Positions 5,926 through 13,109 of a stretch of DNA of 16,839 nt are shown here, in pieces. Every line of letters begins with the position of its first letter. The stretch's first letter is position 1. The notes beneath the pieces are model-generated. The model had not been told where the DNA came from. It saw only the letters and a list, made by a program, of their open reading frames with translations, and did not search any database. The position numbers and the translations under genes were made by a program. This stretch comes from Proteobacteria bacterium UBA2383 (GTDB lineage: Bacteria; Pseudomonadota; Gammaproteobacteria; Competibacterales; Competibacteraceae): assembly GCA_002343485.1 (NCBI GenBank), contig DDST01000177.1, positions 1-16,839 of the forward strand, in the 5' to 3' direction.

Positions 5926-8193
5926 TCAGACCGATTTGCGCACGATCTCACCCAGCCCGGCTTGCCGGAGCGCATCGCTAAGCAACTGGCGGACCTCACT
6001 GACAGTTTCCAGAGCGGCTGCCTGCTGCGCCAGATTCCGTGCTTCGGTCAAGGTAAAGCTGCGGATCGCCCATTTAACTTTCGGTACGCTAACCGGACCC
6101 GCACTCAGGCTATCCACCCCCATCCCTAAGAGCAGCACCGCTGCCCCTGGATCACCAGCCATTTCTCCGCACAGATTGACCGGCCGGCCCGCCTTATGAC
6201 CTTCGGCGATGATATGGGCGATGGCTTTGAGCATTGAGGGATGCAGGTTGTCATATAACCCAGCAACCCGGGCATTGTCACGATCTACTGCCAGCAGATA
6301 CTGAGTCAGATCATTGGTGCCGACGGCTAAAAAATCTGCTCGCTGTGCCAGCTGCCCGGCCTGCCATGCGGCAGAGGGAATTTCGATCATCACCCCAATT
6401 TCCGGTCGTGCGGCGGGCCAGTTATCTTCGCACAATTCCTGATGAGCGCGTTCTAGCAACCGTAGCGCCTCGTCCACTTCCTCGACTGTGGTAATCATCG
6501 GAAACAGAATGCGCAGATTATCGAGACCGGCGTTGGCGCGTAGCATCGCCCGCAACTGGGTCAGGAAAATATCTGGGTGATCGAGGGTGAAGCGCATCCC
6601 GCGCCAGCCGAGGAAGGGATTGTTCTCCTCGATACGGAAGTAAGGCAGGGTTTTGTCGCCGCCAATGTCCAGGGTGCGCATCACGACTGGCCGTGGAGCA
6701 AAGGCAGTCAACATTTGCTGGTAAATCTGATACTGCTCGTCTTCACTGGGGAACGATTCACGCACCATGAAAGAAAATTCGGTGCGATAGAGACCTACTC
6801 CATCGGCACCGCTGTTGCTGACCGCGGCAATATCAGTCAGCAAGCCGGCTTTTGCATAGAGCGGGATCCGATATCCATCGCGAGTCATCGCCGGTTGTTC
6901 ACGCAGGCCGCGCAATTCAGCCGTCAGCTCTGCCTCAGCCACGATCAGTTGCTGATACTCCTCGCGCACTGCTGCGTCCGGGTTGAGATAGACCCGGCCT
7001 TGGTAGCCATCAATAATGATGGTGTTGCCTTCAAAACGGCCTAGCGGCCGGTCGCCCAGGCCCAGGACGGCCGGAATCCCCATCGCTCGAGCTAGAAGGG
7101 CTACATGGGACAGCGCTGAGCCGCGCAGGCAGACGATGCCGGCCAGCCGGTCCAACGGCACCGCTGCCAGGTGTGCGACGCTCATTTCCTCGGCAACCAA
7201 AATGCAATGCGTACCGGCAGGTTCCAGTGATTGCGTTGGTTCAGCGCGCAAGTGATTCAATACCCGTCGGCCTAAATCACGAATGTCCTCGGCGCGAGTG
7301 CTAAGATAGGGGTCTTCGGCTTGCCCGAGTAACCGCACGCGCGAGCTGATCGCATCGCGCCAGGCGGCGGGCGCCCAACTGCCGGTCTGGATACGGTCCA
7401 GTGTGTCGTTCAACAGGCTGTCGCTGCTCAGCATCATACGATAGACCGTGAACAGGGCTAATTCGGTTGGCGGTAGCAGGGGTGCCAGGCGGTCGGCAGC
7501 TTCATGCAACTCCTGCTCAACCGCAGTGATGGCTGCCTGGAACGCTGCTTTTTCAGCCACTGGGTCCAACGCCGGGCGATCGGGTACATCATCAAGATCA
7601 GCTAGCAGGTAGGGGATGGTGATTGTCCCGATGGCGATACCCGGAGCGCCCGCTACTCCTTGCAGGGCGCGGGTTCCAGTGCTTGAAGGATTGAGCAGTT
7701 CCTGGGTGGCGCCACTGAGGATAGCGTGATTGAGGATGCTGGCCAGTTGCGCGGCGATAGTGACCAGAAAGTCCACTTCGTCGAGGTGGAATAGGCGGAT
7801 GGCAGTATGCTGAACCGTTAACATCCCCAACACGCGCCGGTACTGGATCAGCGGTACCCCTAGGAAGGCATGGTAGTTTTCTTCTCCCACTTCGGGGACA
7901 GCATAAAAGCGCGGGTGGCGGTGGGCGTCCTCAAGATTCAAAGGTTCCTGCCGTTCAGCAACTAGGCCCACCAGTCCTTGCTCGTGGCTCAACCGTATCC
8001 GGCCGATGGCTTGGGGATTTAGTCCGGCGGTGGCTGTCAGCACATATTCGCGATTGTCCTCATCAGCTAAATAGATAGTGCAAGCAGCGACACTCATCGT
8101 ATCCCGGATCCGATTGACGGTGATTGCCAGCGCGCTGGGCAGGTCTGGGGCGGTGCTGACATCCTGGACGATACGGCGTAAGGTTGCGAGCAT
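5926..8193 (-). CDS. ptsP: PtsP, phosphoenolpyruvate-protein phosphotransferase (EI-Ntr) with GAF domain
   Basis: Enzyme I of the nitrogen-related phosphotransferase system. It takes phosphate from PEP and passes it to NPr (PtsO) and then EIIA-Ntr (PtsN), a regulatory rather than sugar-transporting relay in the cytoplasm. With the chosen start it has 755 residues, close to E. coli PtsP. Domains in order: an N-terminal GAF domain (about 1-160); the EI N-terminal and HPr-interacting region (about 175-340); the phosphohistidine domain with GSALSHVALLARAMGIPAV, His363 being the phosphorylated residue; and the PEP-binding TIM barrel from about 435 to 725 with GADGVGLYRTEF, GTNDLTQY and the catalytic Cys675 in NLCGEMAGD. 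The frame extends 10 codons further to 8223, but ATG 8193 is preferred because MLATLRRIVQDV aligns with the usual PtsP N-terminus and GGAAGGA lies about 10 nt upstream. The partner genes and the often adjacent rppH are not in this window. Confidence 0.95.
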   Translation of the reverse strand: MLATLRRIVQDVSTAPDLPSALAITVNRIRDTMSVAACTIYLADEDNREYVLTATAGLNPQAIGRIRLSHEQGLVGLVAERQEPLNLEDAHRHPRFYAVPEVGEENYHAFLGVPLIQYRRVLGMLTVQHTAIRLFHLDEVDFLVTIAAQLASILNHAILSGATQELLNPSSTGTRALQGVAGAPGIAIGTITIPYLLADLDDVPDRPALDPVAEKAAFQAAITAVEQELHEAADRLAPLLPPTELALFTVYRMMLSSDSLLNDTLDRIQTGSWAPAAWRDAISSRVRLLGQAEDPYLSTRAEDIRDLGRRVLNHLRAEPTQSLEPAGTHCILVAEEMSVAHLAAVPLDRLAGIVCLRGSALSHVALLARAMGIPAVLGLGDRPLGRFEGNTIIIDGYQGRVYLNPDAAVREEYQQLIVAEAELTAELRGLREQPAMTRDGYRIPLYAKAGLLTDIAAVSNSGADGVGLYRTEFSFMVRESFPSEDEQYQIYQQMLTAFAPRPVVMRTLDIGGDKTLPYFRIEENNPFLGWRGMRFTLDHPDIFLTQLRAMLRANAGLDNLRILFPMITTVEEVDEALRLLERAHQELCEDNWPAARPEIGVMIEIPSAAWQAGQLAQRADFLAVGTNDLTQYLLAVDRDNARVAGLYDNLHPSMLKAIAHIIAEGHKAGRPVNLCGEMAGDPGAAVLLLGMGVDSLSAGPVSVPKVKWAIRSFTLTEARNLAQQAAALETVSEVRQLLSDALRQAGLGEIVRKSV

Positions 8194-8324
8194 AAAGTGA
8201 AATTCCTTCCAGCTGGAAATCATTCAAAAAACAGCATAAGCCGCTACGGGGGATGGTGACAATACGAACTCATTGAATGCAGTATGGAAGTTCAAAATGT
8301 CATCAATTTCTTTAACCTCGCCAG

Positions 8325-8362
8325 ATCCTGTTGGATGCGGGATTGTATACCAGTGACAGGAT
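8325..8362. repeat. Inverted repeat in the ptsP-fieF intergenic region
   Basis: ATCCTGT (8325-8331) and ACAGGAT (8356-8362) are perfect 7-bp arms with 24 nt between them, inside the 292-nt divergent region between the ptsP start (8193) and the fieF start (8486). The spacer contains GTATAC. This could be a two-site operator or chance. No convincing -35/-10 pair for either gene was found in this region and nothing else in it was recognised. Confidence 0.3.
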
Positions 8363-8485
8363 GTCTTAGGGTTGCCGTCGCACTCAATAGTTCAGCCGCA
8401 GGGTAAGCAGAAGATGGTTAGAATGTTAGCAAATCAGTCCTGACGCCGAATGCAATCGAACCAAATCCATGATAGATAAAATGCA

Positions 8486-9388
8486 ATGATCCTTAATCCT
8501 GCACAAGTAGGCCGCTTGTTGCGGCTGGCGACCTATGCCTCAGTGGCTACTGCCTCGCTGTTGATTGCCGGAAAATTGGCGGCAGCGCTGATGACTGGCT
8601 CGGTCAGCGTATTGGCATCGTTGGTGGATTCGATGATGGACATTGCAGCATCGATCATTAATCTGTTGGCAGTACATTATTCTCTGCAACCGCCGGACCG
8701 GGATCACCGCTTCGGCCACGGCAAAGCAGAACCGCTGGCGGGTTTAGTGCAGGCGGCGTTTATTGCCGGCTCAGCGGTGTTCCTAATTCTGCATGCGGTG
8801 GAGCGGCTGCTATATCCGCAGCCGATCAATGATGCCACGGTAGGGGTCAGTGTCTTAGTGTTTGCCATGATTGCTACGGGAGCGCTGCTCCTTTTTCAAC
8901 GCTATGTGATTCGACAGACCCAGTCCACGGCAATTCGCGCTGATGCTTTGCATTATGCCACGGATCTGTTGACCAACGCGGTCACGATAGCAGCGTTAGG
9001 GTTGGCGATGTTGGGCTGGCCAAGTGCAGACCCAGTGTTCGCCATCGGTATTGCCTTTTATATCCTTTATAGTGCTGGGCACATTGGCTATGAATCGATT
9101 CAATTGTTGATGGATCATGAATTGCCGCCGGAGATACATGCCCAAATTAAGCAGATTGCGCGCAACCATCCCCAGGTAAGGGGCGTGCATGATGTGCGCA
9201 CCCGCAGTTCCGGACAAACCTATTTTATCCAGCTGCATTTGATGCTGGACGATCTCATGCCATTGGTGGAGGCGCACCTCGTGGCTGACCAAGTTGAAGC
9301 CTCGATTCTGGCGGTGTTTCCGAATGCCGATATCCTCATTCATGAGGATCCGGCCACTGAAACGCCACCACCACCGTTGCCAGGGTAA
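8486..9388 (+). CDS. fieF: FieF/YiiP-type cation diffusion facilitator (Zn/Fe efflux)
   Basis: A 300-residue inner-membrane metal/proton antiporter of the cation diffusion facilitator family, exporting Zn(II), Fe(II) and perhaps Cd(II). Six membrane helices occupy about residues 12-205, followed by a cytoplasmic domain. All YiiP metal ligands can be matched: transport site D48, D52, H156, D160 (the DxxxD plus HxxxD pattern); interface site D71, H74, H78 (PPDRDHRFGHGKAE); and C-terminal dimer site H235, H251, H286, D288. Overall similarity to E. coli FieF is obvious, for example TGSVSxLAxLVDS and SLQPxDxxHxFGHGKAE. The ATG start is supported by the family N-terminus, although the ribosome binding site is weak. 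It reads in the same direction as rraA, 119 nt upstream of it, and may or may not be cotranscribed. The C-terminus has a short proline-rich tail (PPPPLPG). Confidence 0.95.
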   Translation: MILNPAQVGRLLRLATYASVATASLLIAGKLAAALMTGSVSVLASLVDSMMDIAASIINLLAVHYSLQPPDRDHRFGHGKAEPLAGLVQAAFIAGSAVFLILHAVERLLYPQPINDATVGVSVLVFAMIATGALLLFQRYVIRQTQSTAIRADALHYATDLLTNAVTIAALGLAMLGWPSADPVFAIGIAFYILYSAGHIGYESIQLLMDHELPPEIHAQIKQIARNHPQVRGVHDVRTRSSGQTYFIQLHLMLDDLMPLVEAHLVADQVEASILAVFPNADILIHEDPATETPPPPLPG

Positions 9389-9507
9389 ACAAGAAAGCGC
9401 CTTCAATTTCGCTGTTTTCGACAGGATTACTTATTTAAGTACAGAGGTATACCCAAATATGGTAAGCTTTTGTTCAGTTCCTGTTTCCCATCCGCGAGAG
9501 TAACCTT

Positions 9508-9987
9508 ATGGATTTCAAAACGACCGACTTATGCGATGATTTTTCCGACCGCTTGCAAGTGGCTGAGCCTATCTTCGGGGATTACGGCGGCGAAATCATG
9601 TTTTCTGGCCCTATTGTGACCCTGAAAGTATTCGAAGATAATTCTTTGGTTCGCTCCGTCCTTGAAGAACCCGGGGATGACCGGGTGCTGGTGGTGGACG
9701 GCGGCGGTTCAATGCGTTGTGCGTTATTGGGCGATCAATTAGCTGAGTTGGCGGAGGAGAATGACTGGGCTGGAGTGGTAGTCAATAGCTGCATTCGCGA
9801 TTCCGCTGCTATCTCCGAAATTCCTATCGGTGTCAAAGCATTGGGAGTGCATCCGCTCAAGAGTGTCAAGCGCGGCATCGGCGAACGGGATATTCCAGTG
9901 CGTTTTGCAGGCATAACTTTCCTGCCGGGCCACTATGTTTATGCTGATGAAGATGGTTTGCTGGTTTCGGAAAAACCATTGATCTGA
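9508..9987 (+). CDS. rraA: RraA-family protein (RNase E regulator / aldolase-like fold)
   Basis: A 159-residue cytoplasmic protein of the RraA family. E. coli RraA binds RNase E and inhibits mRNA turnover; relatives with the same fold are class II aldolases or oxaloacetate decarboxylases. Family signatures visible include TxDLCDxF at the start, VLVVDGGGSMRCALLGDQLAELAEEN in the middle (residues 60-85) and the GIGERDIPVRFAGITFLPGHYVYADEDGLLVS region (123-154). The length equals that of E. coli RraA. An exact D-x20-R-D pattern (D76, R97, D98) is present, the metal/pyruvate-binding motif of HMG/CHA aldolases; as I recall it, the E. coli protein has RQ at the RD position. A catalytic rather than purely regulatory role is therefore possible. 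The ATG start follows a GAGAG-like ribosome binding site about 9 nt upstream. Confidence 0.92.
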   Translation: MDFKTTDLCDDFSDRLQVAEPIFGDYGGEIMFSGPIVTLKVFEDNSLVRSVLEEPGDDRVLVVDGGGSMRCALLGDQLAELAEENDWAGVVVNSCIRDSAAISEIPIGVKALGVHPLKSVKRGIGERDIPVRFAGITFLPGHYVYADEDGLLVSEKPLI

Positions 9988-10041
9988 AACAGCGTGGTAA
10001 GTGAGCAGGCGGAATATCGAGCAGCGCTGGGTTTGTGGTTT

Positions 10042-10063
10042 CAGGCAAGACGATTCTTGCCTG
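10042..10063. repeat. Perfect hairpin downstream of rraA
   Basis: CAGGCAAGA and TCTTGCCTG form a 9-bp stem with a CGAT loop, 54 nt after the rraA stop. No T-tract follows on either strand, so it is not a standard intrinsic terminator. It may stabilise the rraA 3' end or be a Rho-assisted stop. Confidence 0.55.
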
Positions 10064-10165
10064 CCGGGCCGGAGCAAACACTGCAGCAACCCTGCTGAAC
10101 GATTTGCGTTGGTTGCGAGAGTGTAGGTGATTAGGCGCTTTCGCGGGTGGCCTCACATGAATCAT

Positions 10166-10207
10166 TAACATGCGAAAAAAGCCCGGTAACATGCGAAAAA
10201 AGCCCGG
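10166..10207. repeat. Tandem duplication of a 21-bp unit (terminator 3' half)
   Basis: Two identical 21-bp copies lie head to tail (10166-10186 and 10187-10207). Each starts TAACATGCG and contains an A6 run followed by GCCCGG. On the minus strand each copy supplies an ACCGGGC-type stem arm followed by T6. It is therefore the 3' half of the VOC gene terminator, repeated. Confidence 0.95.
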
Positions 10208-10221
10208 TTTTGATACCGGGC
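10196..10221 (-). terminator. Intrinsic terminator of the VOC-protein gene
   Basis: On the minus strand GCCCGGT, a 6-nt loop (ATCAAA) and ACCGGGC form a 7-bp GC-rich stem directly followed by T6 (10201-10196). It begins 24 nt after the VOC stop codon. A second copy of the 3' arm plus T6 lies 21 nt further along and could pair with the same 5' arm as a fallback. Confidence 0.88.
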
Positions 10222-10245
10222 CTGATTGAAGAAACTACTAACAGA

Positions 10246-10722
10246 TTAAGCTTGAACCTTGGAAAACGCCTCGATCACTTCCGGTGGCGCCTGAATCAGC
10301 TCAATGAGTACACCCTCGCCGCACAGCGGCGTAGCTTCATTCCCCTTGGGATGCAAAAAACAGACATCAAATCCGGCTGCGCCTTTGCGGATGCCTCCTG
10401 GTGTAAAGCGCATTCCTTTGCTAGTCAGCCATTCCACCGCTGCTGCCAGATTGTCAATCCACAAGCCAATATGGTTGAGTTGCGGTTCATGCACCTTGGG
10501 AGCCTTAGCGGGATCAATTGGCTGCATCAGATCAACCTCGACCTTGAAGGGACCAGAACCGATGGCCGCGATGTCCTCATCGACATTCTCCCGCTCGCTG
10601 CGGAAATTGCCGGTCAGGGTCAGGCCTAGGGTATCAATCCACAGCCGGCTCAACTTGCTCTTGTCCAAACCGCCGATGGCGATCTGCTGGATGCCCAGTA
10701 CATTGAAAGGTCTATCGGACAC
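10246..10722 (-). CDS. VOC-family protein, methylmalonyl-CoA epimerase-like
   Basis: A 158-residue vicinal-oxygen-chelate protein. It resembles methylmalonyl-CoA epimerase, which interconverts the (S) and (R) epimers of methylmalonyl-CoA before the mutase acts. Supporting motifs are LNHIGLWIDNL (His84, a metal ligand) and the C-terminal HPKG...GVLIELIQAP (Glu141, another ligand), very close to the epimerase ending HPKSGKGVLIELTQYP. The first ligand, normally the His in an I-x-H-x-A-I motif, is Gln13 here (IQQIAIGG), and the position matching the epimerase Gln65 seems to be Asp64, so metal binding may differ. The start is GTG 10722 with a strong AGGAGG 6 nt upstream. It is divergent from mutAB, a context that supports the epimerase role. 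Another VOC activity (lyase or dioxygenase-like) cannot be excluded. Confidence 0.75.
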   Translation of the reverse strand: MSDRPFNVLGIQQIAIGGLDKSKLSRLWIDTLGLTLTGNFRSERENVDEDIAAIGSGPFKVEVDLMQPIDPAKAPKVHEPQLNHIGLWIDNLAAAVEWLTSKGMRFTPGGIRKGAAGFDVCFLHPKGNEATPLCGEGVLIELIQAPPEVIEAFSKVQA

Positions 10723-10784
10723 AAAAAACCTCCTGAATGAGGGTTGGAGTAGGTAGAACGGACATCCCGCCCGCTTTTCAATAT

Positions 10785-10797
10785 GGGCTGAAAGCCC
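10785..10797. repeat. Small hairpin in the VOC-mutA intergenic region
   Basis: GGGCT and AGCCC flank a GAA loop, followed by CGTGCTTCG. The stem, loop and downstream GTGCTT resemble the hairpin at 5884-5909 (GGGTT, GAAAA-type loop, AACCC, then GTGCTT), with a compensated T-A to C-G change in the stem. This may be a dispersed palindromic repeat. Confidence 0.5.
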
Positions 10798-10909
10798 GTG
10801 CTTCGCTGTTTTAGCGCTGCGATTGTATTCAGTATGTCATTCAACTTGGCGATTGCAACCTGGTCCTAAGGCTTTCCTTCATACAACGGGAATTAGCGGA
10901 ATCTTCGGT

Positions 10910-10915
10910 TATACT
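10910..10915 (+). promoter_or_regulatory. Possible -10 box upstream of mutA
   Basis: TATACT lies about 50 nt before the mutA start and is a fair sigma-70 -10 match. No good -35 hexamer was found at 16-18 nt spacing, so activator dependence or a different promoter is possible. Confidence 0.25.
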
Positions 10916-10964
10916 TTTTCTTTATCGCCCACTCAACGTGTTCTAATCCCATTGGAGGATGTGC

Positions 10965-13109
10965 ATGTCAAACCCACAAACTGCGGATCTACCCGCTCCC
11001 ACTTTCGACGAGTTCGCCCCTACTTCTTACGAGGAATGGCGGAAAGTTGTCGACAAATTTCTCAAGGGCGCGCCGTTTGAGAAGCGGCTGGTCACTAAAA
11101 CCTATGAAAACATAGACCTGCAACCTATGTACCGGCAAGAAGACATTGCCGGACTGCCGCAGCTCGACAGCTTGCCTGGCTTTGCCCCTTATGTGCGCGG
11201 TGCAGCTCCTCTGGGCTATGTCGCCGGTAGTTGGGATGTCGCTCAGGAAATCTCCTGCGGGACGCCGGTCGCTTTCAATGCCGCCTTGCGTGCTGACTTA
11301 GCGCGCGGCCAGAATGCCGTTAACCTGGTGCTTGACCGCCCGACGCTGGCGGGCATCGACGCCGACCAGACCGAAGCCGATGATGTGGGAAAAGGTGGCT
11401 TGTCCATCTCCAGTGTTGAAGATCTCGCCCAAGCATTGGATGGTGTCGATCTTGAAAACACGCCCCTTTACATTCAGGCCAGCACCAGTGCCTTGACCTT
11501 CACCGCATTGCTGGCGGCGCTGGTGAAAAAACAGGGTAAATCGCTGGCCAAGGTCCGCGGCGCCATCGGCATGGATCCCTTAGGCCAGTTGGCCCGCGAT
11601 GGCCGGCTACCTCGTGATCTGGACGGTATCTACGATGTGATGGCGCAGCTCACCGCTTGGGCCAAAGCCAACGCGCCACAATTGCAGACGATAACCGTAC
11701 AAGGTAGCCCCTACCATAACGGCGGCGCCAGTACCACCCAGGAGCTGGCCTTCGTGCTGGCCACTGCCGTCGAATACCTGCGCACCATGCAATCTCGTGG
11801 ATTGAATGTGGATGACGCCGCGCCGCGTTTCCGCTTCTCACTGTCGATCGGCTCTAACTTCTTCATGGAGATTGCCCGGCTGCGTGCTGCAAGGCTGCTG
11901 TGGGCCAAGATTGTCCAGGCGTTCGGCGGCAGCGCTGAAGCGCAGAAGATGACGCTGCACGCCCGCACCTCGGCTTGGAACCAGACGATTTACGATCCAC
12001 ACGTCAACTTATTGCGCGGTACCACTGAAGCATTCTCAGCAGTGGTTGGCGGCTGTGATAGTCTCCATATTTCACCTTTTGACGAGCTGGTACGCATCCC
12101 AGACGACTTTTCACGGCGTGTTGCCCGCAACACTCACACCGTGTTGCGTGAAGAAACTCATATTACTCACACCGTTGATCCGGCGGGTGGCTCCTGGTAT
12201 GTGGAAACTCTGACCGATGCGGTGGCCCGCCAAACCTGGGCGATCTTCCAGGAGGTCGAGAAACAAGGTGGCATGACGAAAGCACTGCAAGCCAGCTGGC
12301 CACAATCCCAAATTGCTGACACCGCTGCCAAACGGGCTGCCAACATTGCCAAGCGCAAGGACATTTTTGTCGGCACCAACATGTATCCCAACATGAAGGA
12401 AACCCGGATCGAGCCGGCGCCGGTGGATGCGTGGGCGATCCAGACGGAACGAACCACGGCTCTCAACCAGTTTCGGGCGACGATCAACGCGGATCAGAAG
12501 CAGGCGGCGCTAGACACACTCGCCAAGGCAGGCGCGAACAGCGTCGATGCTGCGATTCAGGCTGCACTGGCCGGAGCGAGCTTAGGTGAAATTGCTCAAG
12601 CCGCACGTACCGGTGCCAAAGCCGGCCCGGCCACCAATCCCGTCCACGCTCATCGCGGCGCGCAAGCGTTTGAGGCGTTACGGCAAGCGGCAGAAACTTA
12701 TGTCGCCCGTATCGGCCAGCGGCCACTGGTCTTTCTCGCTACGATGGGGCCACTGACTCAGCACAAGGGCCGCGCTGATTTCTCCACGGCTTTCCTAGGG
12801 GTGGGCGGCTTTGAAACGATTTATCCATCCGGTTTCAGCACCCCTGAAGAAGCGGCGGATGCGGCGCTGGCTTCGGGCGCCAAGGCGGTGGTGATCTGCT
12901 CCACTGACCCGACCTATCCTGAAATCGTTCCTCCGCTGGCCCAAAAACTCAAGCAAGCCCAAGTGGGTTTGACTGTTTTGCTGGCTGGCTATCCAGCCGA
13001 GCACGTCGAAGCCTTCAAGGCCGCTGGAGTTGATGATTTCATTCACTTGAACGCCAACTGCCTGGCACTGTTGACCATGTTGCAAAAGAAAATGGGGGTC
13101 ACCCAATGA
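10965..13109 (+). CDS. mutA: Methylmalonyl-CoA mutase small (beta) subunit
   Basis: A 714-residue non-catalytic partner of the heterodimeric, adenosylcobalamin-dependent methylmalonyl-CoA mutase, which interconverts methylmalonyl-CoA and succinyl-CoA in the cytoplasm. Its barrel region parallels MutB: LFxRGAAPLGYVAGSW-like N-terminus, QGSPYHNGGASTTQELAFVLA (typical of small subunits), FRFSLSIGSNFFMEIARLRAARLLWAKI, and HTVDPAGGSWYVETLTD. The C-terminal domain keeps the Rossmann-like shape, but where MutB has D-x-H-x-x-G this protein has MGPLTQHKGR, so it does not bind B12 in the usual way; this is normal for MutA. An ATG at 10959 is also open, but GGAGG (10954-10958) abuts it and sits 6 nt before ATG 10965, so the latter is chosen. 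Its stop overlaps the mutB start (ATGA), implying translational coupling. Confidence 0.95.
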   Translation: MSNPQTADLPAPTFDEFAPTSYEEWRKVVDKFLKGAPFEKRLVTKTYENIDLQPMYRQEDIAGLPQLDSLPGFAPYVRGAAPLGYVAGSWDVAQEISCGTPVAFNAALRADLARGQNAVNLVLDRPTLAGIDADQTEADDVGKGGLSISSVEDLAQALDGVDLENTPLYIQASTSALTFTALLAALVKKQGKSLAKVRGAIGMDPLGQLARDGRLPRDLDGIYDVMAQLTAWAKANAPQLQTITVQGSPYHNGGASTTQELAFVLATAVEYLRTMQSRGLNVDDAAPRFRFSLSIGSNFFMEIARLRAARLLWAKIVQAFGGSAEAQKMTLHARTSAWNQTIYDPHVNLLRGTTEAFSAVVGGCDSLHISPFDELVRIPDDFSRRVARNTHTVLREETHITHTVDPAGGSWYVETLTDAVARQTWAIFQEVEKQGGMTKALQASWPQSQIADTAAKRAANIAKRKDIFVGTNMYPNMKETRIEPAPVDAWAIQTERTTALNQFRATINADQKQAALDTLAKAGANSVDAAIQAALAGASLGEIAQAARTGAKAGPATNPVHAHRGAQAFEALRQAAETYVARIGQRPLVFLATMGPLTQHKGRADFSTAFLGVGGFETIYPSGFSTPEEAADAALASGAKAVVICSTDPTYPEIVPPLAQKLKQAQVGLTVLLAGYPAEHVEAFKAAGVDDFIHLNANCLALLTMLQKKMGVTQ

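Noticed and set aside
9389..9507. Promoter or terminator between fieF and rraA
   Set aside because: A TTACTT/TATACC pair is spaced only 14 nt apart and the AGCG/CGCT stem is too short; neither is convincing.
10166..10207. Possible minimal CRISPR or iteron array
   Set aside because: Only two copies, directly abutting with no spacer, and they form part of a terminator.
10848..10866. Sigma-54-like TTGGC...TTGC upstream of mutA
   Set aside because: The GG and GC elements are too close together for the -24/-12 spacing.
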